Source: Blakeslea trispora (lineage: Eukaryota; Mucoromycota; Mucoromycetes; Mucorales; Choanephoraceae). From it: a DNA stretch of 64,000 nucleotides. Shown here piece after piece: positions 33,799 to 45,184 of this stretch (position 1 is the first letter of the stretch; each line of letters begins with the position of its first letter). The position numbers were made by a program, and so were the translations under genes. The notes under the pieces were generated by a model. That model did no database searches. It saw nothing but the letters and a program-made list of their open reading frames with translations, and was not told the origin of the DNA. Location: NCBI GenBank assembly GCA_025331445.1, contig JAIWNE010000002.1:248001-312000 (forward strand). The letters run 5' to 3'.

Positions 33799-35814
33799 AT
33801 GAATACACCCATTTCAGTAGAAGAAGATTATTTGGATTGTAGTCTTCCTCCATTATCTCCTTCTTCTCTTGATCTAAATACCATTGATTCAAGTCATCAA
33901 AACTACAGAGTGCCAGATATTTTGGATTATCAACAAACATCCGCTCTAGCACCAATTAAAACCATATCCACTCAGCCTACATGCAAAGACGAAAAGAGTA
34001 TGGCTGATATTTCACAGCAGCAATCTACTGGCTTCACTGTTGAAAAGACAAGAGAGGATTTGATGTCAGAGATTGAAAAGACAATCATACAGATGATACA
34101 TTCCATTATGGTAGGAGAGCCTATTCAATTGGCACTGGTGAGTCGAAAGCAAAGTAAAAGCCAACCATTACTCAAGTAAACTATCTACTTCATGTATGCA
34201 ATCATTATGACTAAATTTTGTTGATAGAAAAAAGAAAAGCACACATGATACTGTAGCTATGAATGAAATGATAGAAGGAAAAAGAGTGTTGTCTTTGACA
34301 TCTGGTTCAGCTGCCAAGACGCTAGGTAATTTGCCTTTTTTATACATCATTTAACATGTAAATTCATTTTGTTATTTTAGCTCGATATATCAGCATTCTT
34401 CAAATGATTTATGAAGCAGTATCTTATGAAATTATAGTGACCAAAAGAGACATGTTCTATAGAGATGTTGTATTGTTTGGCAAACAGACTGTAGTGGATA
34501 TGGTAAAATACGGTTCCTTGTTTGAAAATTTATAGTTAAACAATGCATGTAGATTGTAGATGATTTATCCTGTCACTTTAATGTACCTCGTTCATCATTA
34601 AATGTGGTAAATCAGACACGAGTGGAAATATACACATGTATTGTTAAATTGTATATCTGATTAGACTGCAGCCTCTAAAGGTTTGGTGTTTGGTCCTATC
34701 AAGATTATTCTCAAGAATGGCAAGGTGCTTGATTGTATGACAACATCTACTCAACAAACAGACAGTCATATAATAGATAACCAAGATGAGGAAGAAGAGA
34801 TGTTTCAAGGGCATGTGAATGAACAGGTTTGCTTATCTCATAAAGAACAAGCGTTGATAGACCATCTTATCCTATAATATAGGGAGCACTTATACCGCCT
34901 ATCAGTCAAATAGCTGAAATTCAATGTAAAGCGAAATGTATAGTCATTATAGAAAAGGAGGTAATAAAGACAAAAGGGAAAATAATTCATGGATATTGAG
35001 CTATATTAGGCTACCTTTCGATATCTTGTCTCTGTTGGCTTTCATCATTCTTTGCAAATTCAGCAAGATTGCATCCTGATTACTGTATGTCATTGTACAA
35101 TGACAAAGCCTCATTACTGACAGTTAGTTTTTAGGGTAAAGGCTATCCTGATCTTTCAACAAGACAACTTGTAAAATATTTATCTGTTCATTTCTGTGAA
35201 AAGCCAATCTTGGCTTTGATGGATAATGATCCTCATGGACTTGATATCTATGCTACCTACAAGTGGGGGGCAAGAGTAAGTTAAACTGTTGATTCGGTGA
35301 ATTTGACTGTTGATATTCTAAATTAGGCCATGGCATTTGATGTATTGAATTTAGCTGTCAACAGTGTTCAACTGATAGGATTAAGTTGCAAGGACAGAAT
35401 AGAGTAAGACCCATGGTTTATTTTATGTAGCTTCGTTTTAATGCATCGGATTAGTTACGGAATTCCAGTGGAGAGTTGGGTTCCGATGACGGATAGGGAC
35501 AGAATCAAATGTGCGGCTATGGTTCGTACATTGAGCCGCGATGAGACACCAGGTGAAAGTCAGCTAGTTGAGAGAGGCTGGAAAGACAAGCTTGATATTC
35601 ATCTCTCTTCTCAAGGGCATCAAGCTTATATGTAAGTCTATAGTTACTGACGAGAAAGGATGCTGATACCTCTCTCTCTTTTAGTCAAGAGGTTTATCGT
35701 CTATTAGAATCTGATCACAAATGCGAGCTTCAGGCATTAAACTCAATGGGTCCTTATGGACTAAGCAACTTTCTGTCCAAGAAGCTGCAGCACTTCCTGT
35801 TTCCATCTATTTAA
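33799..35814 (+). CDS. SPO11: Meiotic DNA double-strand-break protein Spo11 (Topo VI A-like)
   Basis: Eleven exons give 496 residues: 33799-34175, 34228-34325, 34381-34502, 34553-34606, 34665-34826, 34883-34960, 35010-35084, 35135-35275, 35327-35403, 35455-35631, 35685-35814. The winged-helix catalytic block reads TKRDMFYRDVVLFG, with the nucleophilic tyrosine at residue 185. VDDLSCHFNVPRSSLNV and TAASKGLVFGP follow. The Toprim metal site is ALMDNDPHGLDIYATYKWGA, and C-terminal blocks include GKGYPDLSTRQLVKYLS and LSRDETPGE. All key residues are intact, so the organism keeps a potentially functional meiotic recombination initiator. The N-terminal about 150 residues are a poorly conserved, Ser/Gln-rich extension, and an internal start cannot be excluded. 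Confidence 0.95.
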
Positions 35815-36484
35815 TTTAAAGCCATCAGCAAGACACCCATTGCTGAGAAAACAAAGTGTAAATCATTTGAAATAAAACCTTGGCTTAATAGGTTTTTCTT
35901 TGGTTCAAGCATTGTTATTCCTTGTTGGATTTGAGTCAGTATATATATCATGTCATCTAGCAAGTGTTATTTTAGTAGCACAAGTACCCTAGCATTAATG
36001 CTACAATGGTCGCTTTATTTAATAGTGCTCATATTCTGAAGAAATGTACTCTTATATTGAGCATACTCTTGTATCAAACACTCTTTTGTCTAGTTGTTTT
36101 TGCTCATTCTCAACTTCTGTTTGTAAAACTATTTCTTGCTTCTTTAGCTCAACCATTCGCTTCTCTTCTTGAATACACTATAGAACAGCTCTCTTATGGA
36201 CCGCCATAAAAAAATTCTATCGGACCGCCAGTCGTACAAAATTTTTCTATATTTGGATAATGTTATGCGCCGATAGAAATGTGCTTTCAAATAAAGTATT
36301 GATGGTTGTACTAACTGATTAGTATGGATCAGAGAGCTTTAAGGTACTATGGCGGTAATACACAGTTTTGAACATGTAGATAAAGGGTGACCATTTCTCA
36401 AAGTTTTTTTTTTGTCAAAATTTCTTTTATAGCACATTTCCTATTCTATTTGAAGCAAACAAACAACGTTAAGACTTTAGCAAA
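35815..36484. other. Spacer with dispersed repeat
   Basis: Contains one copy of an 80-nt dispersed repeat (36002-36083). Small inverted words near 36190-36360 (GACCGCCATA/TATGGCGGT; TTCTATCGG/CCGATAGAA) may be transposon-end remnants next to the FAR1-like fragment. Confidence 0.4.
36002..36083 (+). repeat. 80-nt dispersed repeat, copy 1 (related to 61869-61951)
   Basis: TACAAT-GTCGCTTTATTTAA followed by CTCATATTCT and ACTCTTATATTG is shared with 61869-61951, with scattered substitutions. The second copy lies inside the inverted-repeat element at 61656-62241, so this is probably an older solo fragment of the same family. Confidence 0.6.
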
Positions 36485-36883
36485 ATGAACAAAAACTTTA
36501 TTTGGTACCTTCTCTTCTTCCAGCTATTCTTAGAAAATAAAAAGGACAGATTAGTTTTGATTTGCAAGAAAGATGAATGGTATCGTAACATAAAAGGAGC
36601 CAATCCAATTGATAAGCAGAGAACCAGATTAAGCTGTAAAATTGATTGTCCTTACAAATTGACATTTTACCAGAAAAAGAATAAGGGATTTGAACTTGTA
36701 CAATCAAAGGATGAAAATGCATACAAGCACAACCATTTACTCGATGAAGCCAATTTTTTGAGCTCTGCAGAAGGTCGCGAAAACAATTTGACTTCTGCAG
36801 ATGCAGAAAAGCTTTCCATTGGTATTGATCAGAATGTAACTTCGAGTAACAATCAACTTCAACAGGCTTGTAACAGTCATTAG
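36485..36883 (+). pseudogene. FAR1/WRKY-GCM1-like DNA-binding fragment of a MULE transposon
   Basis: A 132-codon frame contains DRLVLICKKDEWYRN, TRLSCKIDCPYKLTFY and a later AYKHNHLLD. These are the C..C and HNH parts of the FAR1-type zinc-binding domain that begins many Mutator-like (MULE) transposases. No transposase follows directly. The MULE core of the same orientation begins about 2.6 kb downstream (39490), so this may be the separated N-terminal part of that element or an independent remnant. The hydrophobic first 17 residues are probably not part of the domain. Confidence 0.55.
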
Positions 36884-39489
36884 CTTGGAGAAGCCAGGGG
36901 TGATGTTGGAAAAACGCACTACGTAGATCTGTAACTCAAATTGCTTACGAGCGATAGTGAGGGATGCCAAGAGATGATATCAAGGGCCGTTTCTCAATTG
37001 TCACTCCCTTTTTATGGGAGTATCTTGTCAAGACCTATGGCTTGGTTGGTAACACCCCTAGTTCAGGTAACCAAGTAGAGTGCTTTATGAGGCAGCTTTG
37101 ATCCTTGACAGAGTGTTTCTTTTTTAGAGGATGTAACTGGCCCAGAATATTGTGGATTGATAGACTCTATCAGGGATTGGAGATTAAACTAGACATACCA
37201 TCATTCTCTTGTTTTGTTTTATTTTTAAAAGGAAAATTGTAAATACAGTCTTGCAGACTATAACCTGCAAGTTTCAAATTCTATAGAAAACTACAACTCT
37301 TGTTTTTGTTTTTTTTGCAAGTGAAAAATTGAACTGATTCATCACATTATCCTTATATCGAGCAACCACTAAGTTATCGTTTTGGTAAAGTATTTTCAAG
37401 TACCAACTGACGCTTTTTGAACTACTGAGCATTGCATAAGACAGCTAATAATAGTTTTCCTGTATATCTTTGCTTTCAAGTGCTGAGAATACATACACGA
37501 GACTTTCAAAATCAAGAAAGAACAGAAAAAAAAGATCAATCTGTTGATTACGTTGAGTGGGTGACACAACAAAAAGCATGATTTCTGTTATTGAACATTG
37601 CTTTATTTCTTCTTTCAGTCTACAAATCTCAAGGTTTTTGGCAAAGAATCTAAATCCTTAAATCAACAAACACAATCTGCTGCTTGAGTCGAGTTTTGTC
37701 TACTTTATTTCAAACATACAACTAGGTATAGTATCTGAGTGACTGGCATTCATATACCAATGTTATCCATGAAGAATAAAAAAAAAGCTTAGTGTATTCC
37801 CCTTTTTTTTTCTCCCCTTAGACTATAATGATTTTCATTTTCATTAAGTATACACACCAACCGAAGTCAGTGCCAAAACCTCCCAAATTGTGGAGGAAAA
37901 GAAGGCAATATATAATACGCCGGCTCACATTGAGTATGGCATGCTGTCCCGTGCAGCGCTACCATACAGCAATGATCATGAGGCGGATCCCTGTTCAAAG
38001 GGAGTGCAATAACAATCATCGTCATCCTCCGGTTAACTTGCATACTTAGCGCTTCACGGGAAGGAAACTAAGTGCGTCGCCAAAGACGATACATAACCAT
38101 TTTTAAGAGATCAGATGTATGCAACTGCCCAACAATGAACAAACATACTCAAGCGAAATTCCTTCACGACAATGAAGCCGATCATTAGAAACTTGGCAGA
38201 GCTCGACTCATCAGTCCGCGTTACTATCACAGCTAGAAAGCTGCCCAGTCCCAAACGTACTATAATCAGAGTTAGGATAAAGAAACAGAAAACAAGAGGG
38301 AAAAGGTCCCTTTTTATATCTTTTTTGACAAGACCAAATCACATGTTATTTTGACTGCTAAATTTTTCTAGCAGTCCTTGATGGGACTTGCTTTTTTGTT
38401 TTATTCCCACCCGTTTGTATTTTGCGCTATTTTCGCTCTTTTAGCTGATTGGTTTGTAGGAAAAAGTAAGAAAAAGCAAAAAAAGTAGAAAGAGTAAAGA
38501 GCTACAAAGAAAGGATGCAGATTTCCTTGACATTTACTTTACTTCAATAAATAAACTCCTTTTCAAAAAAGCATGGATTATAGTGATACTTGTCCAACCA
38601 CTTCAAGATGATGGTCAGTGCGCATAGACTCCGCTTCAAGTTCTTTTTATGCCCAAGAATTTGAAAGGTTCCTAATCTGCTCTCTTATTCTATTATATGA
38701 GCATCACAAACTCTTTTGTTTTCAAAAGTTAGCTACCGAGAGGTTTAATTTGGTTGAATTTGTCACGCTTGTTTAAGATGGAGGTTGTCACTCCATCAAG
38801 GCTAATCTCTTTCTTAGACTTGTTTTCTTACAGTGAATGGTTAAACAGTCAAAGCTGGCTATACTCTGAAAAGAAAAGAAAAAGACACCGATATGATCCG
38901 TATTATGACTTGAAGAATTATACATAGAAACAAAACTAAAAAGGTCTTTATTTTCTCTTCTAGTTACAGTGTTGGAAAAGAGCCAGTGAGGATCTCGACA
39001 TCAGTGTCCATAAATGCCGAGATCACAAGCGAATGACTTTGCGTATGAGTACTATTGGGAATGCAGTCAAATCGGATGATACTCGAGTGTAGCTAATCAA
39101 AAGTTTTATAAAAATAACACAATTGCTCTGAATAACCAAGACAGTACCACTGATTGTGTTTGACCAGTAAAAGAAGATTTCTTATCAATTACCAGGTAAC
39201 ACCATAAGAGCCTCTCTTATATCCTTATCTGTGCATAGAGGATGGACATCTGATTAGGCAATCTAGTTTTCTGAGCTTTTCATAACTTGACTGAAATTTC
39301 AAAAGCATTTTATAGAAAGAGGATGACTATATAGTACTTATGTGTCAGATTACCTAGCAAATAAACCATATTGATGAGCAAGTAAAAGTCTTTGAGCAAA
39401 GGTGCCAAATTCAACAACCATTCAATAAACAATAGTTGCTATGAAACCAAACTAAAGAGACATCATAGCTTGTCTTTCTAAAAAAAAAA
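36884..39489. other. Gene-free stretch between two MULE fragments
   Basis: About 2.6 kb with no supported gene on either strand. A small hairpin (8-bp stem, 38353-38376) and scattered GC-rich words (37910-38080) occur. The region may be decayed insertion sequence that split a MULE element, but I see no terminal repeats that prove it. Confidence 0.35.
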
Positions 39490-41837
39490 GCAGCAACTGA
39501 CTTGATCGAACAAATAGAAAGCGAAAACTATAAGGTCAATTACTCTTTCAGTGCTGCTGGCTTTCTCACTGCTGTATTCTTCACCAATGACTACATGGTA
39601 GAAAATGTCAGAAGGTTTAACGAAGTAATCATCATTGATGCTACTTATGGCACAAAAACCTGAAGATGCCATTGATTTGTGCTTATGGTGCTAGCAATAT
39701 TGGAGGTTTTACCCTTAAAACTTTTCCAATCGCTTTTGCATAGACTTCTGATGAGAAGGAAGAATCATATAAATGGTTTTTAAACAGTTTTCAAAACGTC
39801 TTGCAAGGTATTCCTGAAAATACCGTGTTTGTGACTGACAAGTGCAAGGCTCTTTTAAACGCTCTTGAAAGAGGTTTCAAAAGAAACAAAAGGTTGTTAT
39901 GTACTTGGCATCTGCTTAACAACTTAAACGATAACTGCGACCTTTCTGTTTTCAAGAACAAAAGCGATGTAGAAAAGTCTAAAAGTCATGTCAAGAGAGC
40001 AATGAAAATGAAGAACTATGCTGAATTTCATGAGGGCAAGAGGCTAGCAATTGAAATGCTTTGGAACAAGTGTCTTTTCGTGTCAGAAGAAAAAAAGATC
40101 TCGGTTCAAGAAGTACTTCGAATCAGAATGGCTCCTTTGTCAAGAACATTGGGCAGCCTATCATGCATCTAAACTGATGCATTTTGGCTGCACTACTACG
40201 CAAAGAGCTGAAAGTGCTGATGGTGCCTTGAAGCATAAAATGAATGCTGCACAGCTGCTTTCTCTTGCATTCAACAGAATCAAAGAACATGTAGAAAAGC
40301 ATGAAAGAGCTATTGGAGATCTTTTGATCAAAGAACAATCCAAAACAGACCCCTTGATTTTTAACGACAGCAACCTCAAGCACCTCTGCTCTTTGGTCAC
40401 TTACCGAGCACTCGTTGCGTTGCGAGTTGAGCTTCAAAGTGAGCCCTCTGTGAATGAAACAAGCAAAAGCTGCGCTTGTAGGGCAAAAGTGACTTTCAAC
40501 CTGCCTTGCTCTCACAAGATTGCTGAGATACGAGAAGGTAAGAAGAGAATGCTCAATTCGTCAGACATCTCTCGTCGATGGTAGATCAGTGAGAATAGCA
40601 CCAAAGAAGTTGTAGAAGAAGATCCTGAAAGAAATCAGCCCTTTTGGATGAAATACGTTGTCCAAATTAAGAATGCTTTTCGATCTTGTGGAAACAACCA
40701 CAAGAAAATAGAATTGCTTTCTAATTCAATTGAGACATTGTTAGATGAATTCAACAGTGCCAAAGATGAAGAAACATGGCATCCTGAAATGGATCTGCCT
40801 TTAGTAACTGAAGTTCGAGCTCCAGGTAGAAAGAAAATTGTGAGACATTCTGCACTTCCAAAAGACTTTGCGAACAAAAAGTTTAAGAACAGATACATGA
40901 AGTTACAGAAGAATAAAGGTAAACTAATTTGCTTATAGAAGCATTAATTTACTGATAATATAACTTAGCATTTGAAGAAGTTGATGAGGAAGTTGATGAG
41001 GAAGTACAGGAAGTTTATGAAGAAGATGAAGAAAACTATGAAGAAGCTGAATGCGAATTGACTTTCAATTTGACCAAAAAGAAAGAGCAATGATGCTACC
41101 TATCACATGAATATCCCCAAGAAGCGAAGTAGAACTTTTGTAAGACCTAGGCTTCAAGAGGCATATTTCCCCTTTGACATTCACTCTAGTATTCCTAGAA
41201 GTGATGTCTCTGAGACATACGATCCTGTTGGTGATGGTCATTGTGTCTTCCGCACTGCAAGCTTTCTTGTTCATGGAAATGAGGGGCTCTATCCCATTAT
41301 CAAACAAGAAATGCTAAAGGCATTAAAAAGGAACCGAAAAGTTTATGAGAAGTCCTTTGGCATGGATGTAAAAGACACAGATGACAAAATCACTTGCGGC
41401 ATAGATCTGACAACGGAAGAAATGAAGGCAGTGAGATTGATGAAGATGATGCCTCTTTAAATATAAAGCATCCAAAACCACACAAACAGTCCAAAGTGGC
41501 AGGGACGAAATACTGGTTTAACTCTCCAGACTGTGCACAGATTTTAGCTGATACTGTTTCTGCACCAATCTGTGTTTATCCGTCTCCTAGCTTTGAAAGC
41601 GAATGGAATCCTGCTATGACATTCTTACCATTGGAGCTTGCTATCAAGCGATCAAACAAGCTATCTCCTTTGCATCTGCAAGATATAGATCAGATACATT
41701 GGGGAGCTTTAAAAATGAAGAATGACCATACCTCTAATTCTGCAGTAAACAGACTCTATTTTGCCATTGATGGCAAGAAGAAAGATTTCCCAGTTTACTG
41801 GAATAAATGGGGACAGTTCCCTAAAGTTAAAAATTAA
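39490..41837 (+). pseudogene. Decayed MULE transposase fused to an OTU cysteine protease domain
   Basis: Read through lesions, the order is a DDE transposase core (NEVIIIDATYGTKT, KMPLICAYGASNIGG, VFVTDKCKALLNAL, LLCTWHLLNNL), then TTTQRAESADGALK. A SWIM zinc finger follows (CACRAKV..LPCSHKI), then an acidic linker, then an OTU domain with catalytic Cys in DPVGDGHCVFR (41221-41253) and catalytic His in DQIHWGAL (41697-41699). An apparent intron lies at 40919-40969. Lesions are frameshifts near 39661, 40090 (in an A run), 41085 and 41430, and in-frame stops near 39746 and 40582. The protease presumably removed ubiquitin-like tags to help the element. That is inference. The copy is dead. Confidence 0.8.
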
Positions 41838-42661
41838 GTACGTAGAGTAATATCAAAATTTAAAGCCCCAACATACTGACTTATTGCTTTCTCTTCATTT
41901 TTTTTTTTTACTTAGATAAGAACCCATTGAATTCGTTTACTTCGTTATGCATTAAATGCAATTTCTTTGTTCAATCTTGTAAATAAATGATAAAAATGTT
42001 TGAAATAAACACAGATCATACTCTATCTATCTTCTTTGGTCACTTTTTGGTTTTAGTCGACTTTTCTTGTCTTACTCTTTCATTATATTTTGTGTGCCGT
42101 TATATTCTTCAAATTTAACAACTTTATTGAAATTCAAACTTTTGCTTAGTATCTGTCAGTTTTTTTATTCATTTTTTGGACTTGAAGCCGTTTCAACAAT
42201 AGTCTTTATAGAAATAAGCATACATTTTGTTTGCTCTTTGCATTATTGGAATGCAAGATATGACTGCAAGATTCTAACATTTTTCTGTAACCGACATTAT
42301 GTTGCTCTAGAAGAGCTAAAAAAAAGTGAGAAGAGTGTACATACCGGACTGCTTTGCCGAGATAGTATACAAGATGATAAGCAACCAAAAAAGAGTCGGC
42401 CAAAGTGGCATAGTTCTATGCAGATTCACAAAACGAACAAAGCAACATTGCGCTAAGCTTTTTATTTTTGTTCCAAACTGTTTTATGTAGGTGCTTTAAT
42501 TCGTTCATTTATTTTGTTTCAAATTGATTTCAATTTATGTCCGGAAAAAGTGTATATATACATATAAGAAAATAGCAAGTGAATTTAGTCCAAAATCATG
42601 TCTGTATCTTCAATAGCTGTGTTATCATTTGTCTATATAAAAAGCAGTCAAACAAACAATA
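41838..42661. other. Spacer between MULE relic and YRA1
   Basis: An open frame at 42067-42456 ends in a Lys/Arg-rich segment and may be 3' transposon debris; I do not support it as a gene. The remainder is AT-rich. Confidence 0.35.
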
Positions 42662-43601
42662 TCATTGTGTACTAGAGTTGATAGTTACAGTAGATTGCAT
42701 ATAGCTATCCATTTCTTTATCCAATTCTTCAGCTGTCTTGTTGTCTTTACGACGCTCGGATCTGTGTGTATCACGCTTGTCATTGCGATTGTCATTGTGA
42801 TTGTCACTGCGATTGTCATTGCGGCTATTTCTGTAGCTACGGCTTCTGTCAAAGCGAGCATTGGATCGACTAACAAAATAATGAGTAAAATAAACAAAAG
42901 AAAGAAAGCTGCTTCAATCCAACCTTCCACCACCACCACCACCACCACCACGACGTCTTTCATTAGGTGTATATTCTTTTATCTGAATACGCATAGCCTG
43001 TCCATCCAGCTCAACATTGTTATACTTTTCAATAGCCTTTTCTGCATCACTCATGGAAGAATATTTGACTCGAGCAACACCAGTAGAACGACCGGAAGCA
43101 TCATAAGTAATATATGCCTTCAAAACTTCACCCACTGTAGAAAACAATTCCTCGACATCTTTGTCAGTCACGTTGTAATGTAAGTTTTCAATATTGATAT
43201 CAACACCGCGTGCAGTAGTGGCATCTCTGCTACGAGCATTGCCTAATCTAGACATGATATTTCTTTTGTTATCGTGTTCATCATCAAACAGATCATGAGA
43301 CCATTGCCCATCCACATTTCGACCACCTCTCTACATGTAAAAAAAAAGGGGGGGATGTTTAGATGTGTACGTGATCTCTATTTTGCTTTCATGAGCTTAC
43401 AGGTTGAACTTTGACTGTACGAACAAAAGAGCGAATGGCACTACTGTTGTTGCCTAGTCGTTTGTGAATACTACTGCTACCAGAGTCGTGTCTTTTCAAA
43501 AAACTTGTTTCGCTACGGCGGTTTCTGTCGTTACGTTGAGGACGGTCTCTTCTTCTATCCTTGATAACTTCATCAAGTGCTCGATCAAGTCTGGAAGCCA
43601 T
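42662..43601 (-). CDS. YRA1: mRNA export adaptor Yra1/ALY (THOC4-like)
   Basis: Three exons, 43601-43401, 43330-42924 and 42869-42662, give 271 residues. The single central RRM (VDINIENLHYNVTDKDVEEL with GVARVKYSSM) is flanked by Arg-rich segments. The start MASRLDRALDEVIKD matches the conserved N-terminal helix of REF/ALY proteins (UAP56/Sub2-binding motif). After the RRM comes a GGG run (eight Gly codons at 42929-42952), then an Arg/Asn/Asp repeat region. The C terminus KTAEELDKEMDSYM is the second conserved REF helix. The protein couples mRNA packaging and TREX to export in the nucleus. A CCAAT word (GCCAATCAGA, 43691) lies about 90 nt upstream of the ATG. The 3' exon joins by an AG|T split serine codon. 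Confidence 0.93.
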
Positions 43602-44089
43602 AATTGCAAAGATAAGAAAAGGAAGGGAAAGAAAGAAAGAGATATTTTTTTTAGCAACCCAACTCAGAGGGAGAGAGAGTGTGTGTTCTGGGCCAATCAG
43701 AGCATCGCATCTTTGTCCCAAAAAGAATATTCAGATTTTGGCCTTCTCAAATAAAAGAATCTCCCCCTCCACTAAAACGAGTATGTAAGCATAACCAATG
43801 ATTGGCTGCATGATATACAGGCAACTATTGATTTGCTTAGATATGATCAAAGTATTGTCTTTGTCTCTTTATTCATAAATCATGTCCATACAGCTGTACA
43901 GGCAACAAACGCACCTTTTTTTTTTATTTGCTTCTAGTAAACAATGTACCTTGATGGTTATTGTCTATCAACCATTCTAGCTTCAACCACTTTGCTTCCC
44001 AACCATAGAAACAAAGGCTCGTTCACTCTTTTCTTCATACGCATATAGATAAACACTAAAAAAAAAAGGAAGGAAGAAGAGGTTATAGG
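43602..44089. promoter_or_regulatory. YRA1 promoter and SEN54 3' flank
   Basis: CCAAT-type words GCCAATCAGA (43691) and AACCAATGATTGGCTG (43794, a small palindrome) lie upstream of YRA1. A GA-rich run lies at 43611-43640. No gene is seen in the remaining 300 nt. Confidence 0.5.
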
Positions 44090-45085
44090 TTATGAAAGGG
44101 GTCTTTTTTGTGGTTTGATAGAATGCAAACGCTGCGAAATATCTTGCATATCATCCCCATTCATCCTCAGAAAAGTAATGCTCTCAGCATCACCCACTAG
44201 AGCAACAACAAGTTGACTCTCTTGTCCAAATAACTGGTGCTGTTCATCTAGACTAGGTAATGTGTCGCTTACATGTCTGACAATCACCTTGAAATCAGGC
44301 TGACCAGGATTCTTTTTGGAGAAAGAAGGTCTTGGCTTATAAACATACCAATCCATGCCTGACACAGCAGGAGATTCAAAGGGCCTGTACCAGGGATGTG
44401 AAGGGATGATCTGAAGCGTAGAATACAGAGAGGCATACGTCTTGTGCGAGTAATGCCAAGCAAGGGGGCTTGCTGGTGAATGATGCCAGCCAACCATCTT
44501 CTTAAGCAGGAGACGCCAACAAGACAAAGTCTTTGTCTGAGTAGGAAGAGTGGGTGTATTGGAGGCACGCATCACAATAAATCCAAGTCGTTTTAGATAG
44601 GCATACACTAGGTATTTATCAAAAGTGATCCAACCATCACTTTGAGTGCACATGACTTCACAATAATCCTCAAACAAGACGTCCTTTTCCCCATCTGTCG
44701 CTACAAGTGCACTGCGAGACACAAGAAAGGCAGCTTCCTCTGGATAGAGTGTGATCACACCTTTGACTGAGAATCCAACCGAATGGAGATGAGTTCCTTT
44801 ACTTTGTGTAATATTTGTATAATAAGGGTATGATTTCGAAAAGACTCCTTGGCTTGAACTCTTGGCTGAAGGTCTTTTTTGCGTTTTTAAGCAGTCAAAC
44901 AAGGCAGATCGTGCTGCTTCTAATCGATCCAAGCTATTTTCATTTTTTGAGCCTCGTTTCAAAGCCTTGTTGCTATCGTTAAAAAGAGATAAGCTTTCAG
45001 TGGGTTGGCTGAAGCGAGATTGTTATTACTTTTTCTTCTTTGACAGTATGGAATAGTCAAGAAGATCATCTTCGGAATCACTCAT
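44090..45085 (-). CDS. SEN54: tRNA-splicing endonuclease subunit Sen54
   Basis: Two exons, 45085-45045 and 45008-44090, give 319 residues. The body reads RLEAARSALFDCLK, HLHSVGFSVKGVITLYPEEA, AFLVSRSAL and YLVYAYLKRLGFIVMRAS. These fit Sen54, the structural partner of the catalytic Sen2 and Sen34 in the complex that cuts introns from pre-tRNAs. The main frame has no ATG before the conserved region, and the nearest upstream start, MSDSEDDLLDYSIL, is separated from it by TAATAA. A 36-nt intron (45044-45009; GTCAAA..TTCAG) joins the two in frame. A 21-nt excision starting at the in-frame GTAATAAC would also work. Either would be unusually short. It is divergent from GIS2, with ATGs 99 nt apart. 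Confidence 0.82.
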
Positions 45086-45184
45086 ATTACTCCAAGAAAA
45101 AACACACGCATAATTCAATTAAAAAAAACTTTTATTTTTCTGCGTAATTTCCTTTTCTCTCTTTCTCTCTCTCTGCATTTTATT
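45086..45184. promoter_or_regulatory. Short shared promoter of SEN54 and GIS2
   Basis: Only 99 nt separate the divergent ATGs. It contains an A-tract (45121-45128) and CT-rich sequence (45150-45175) upstream of GIS2. Any promoter elements for both genes must overlap or lie inside coding sequence. Confidence 0.6.

Noticed and set aside
37900..38080. GC-richer stretch suspected to be rRNA or tRNA
   Set aside because: No match to the conserved blocks of 5S rRNA or to a complete tRNA cloverleaf.
42067..42456. 129-codon plus-strand ORF
   Set aside because: Phe/Leu-rich first half without domain, followed by a basic end. It is next to a dead MULE, and splice signals or family support are absent.
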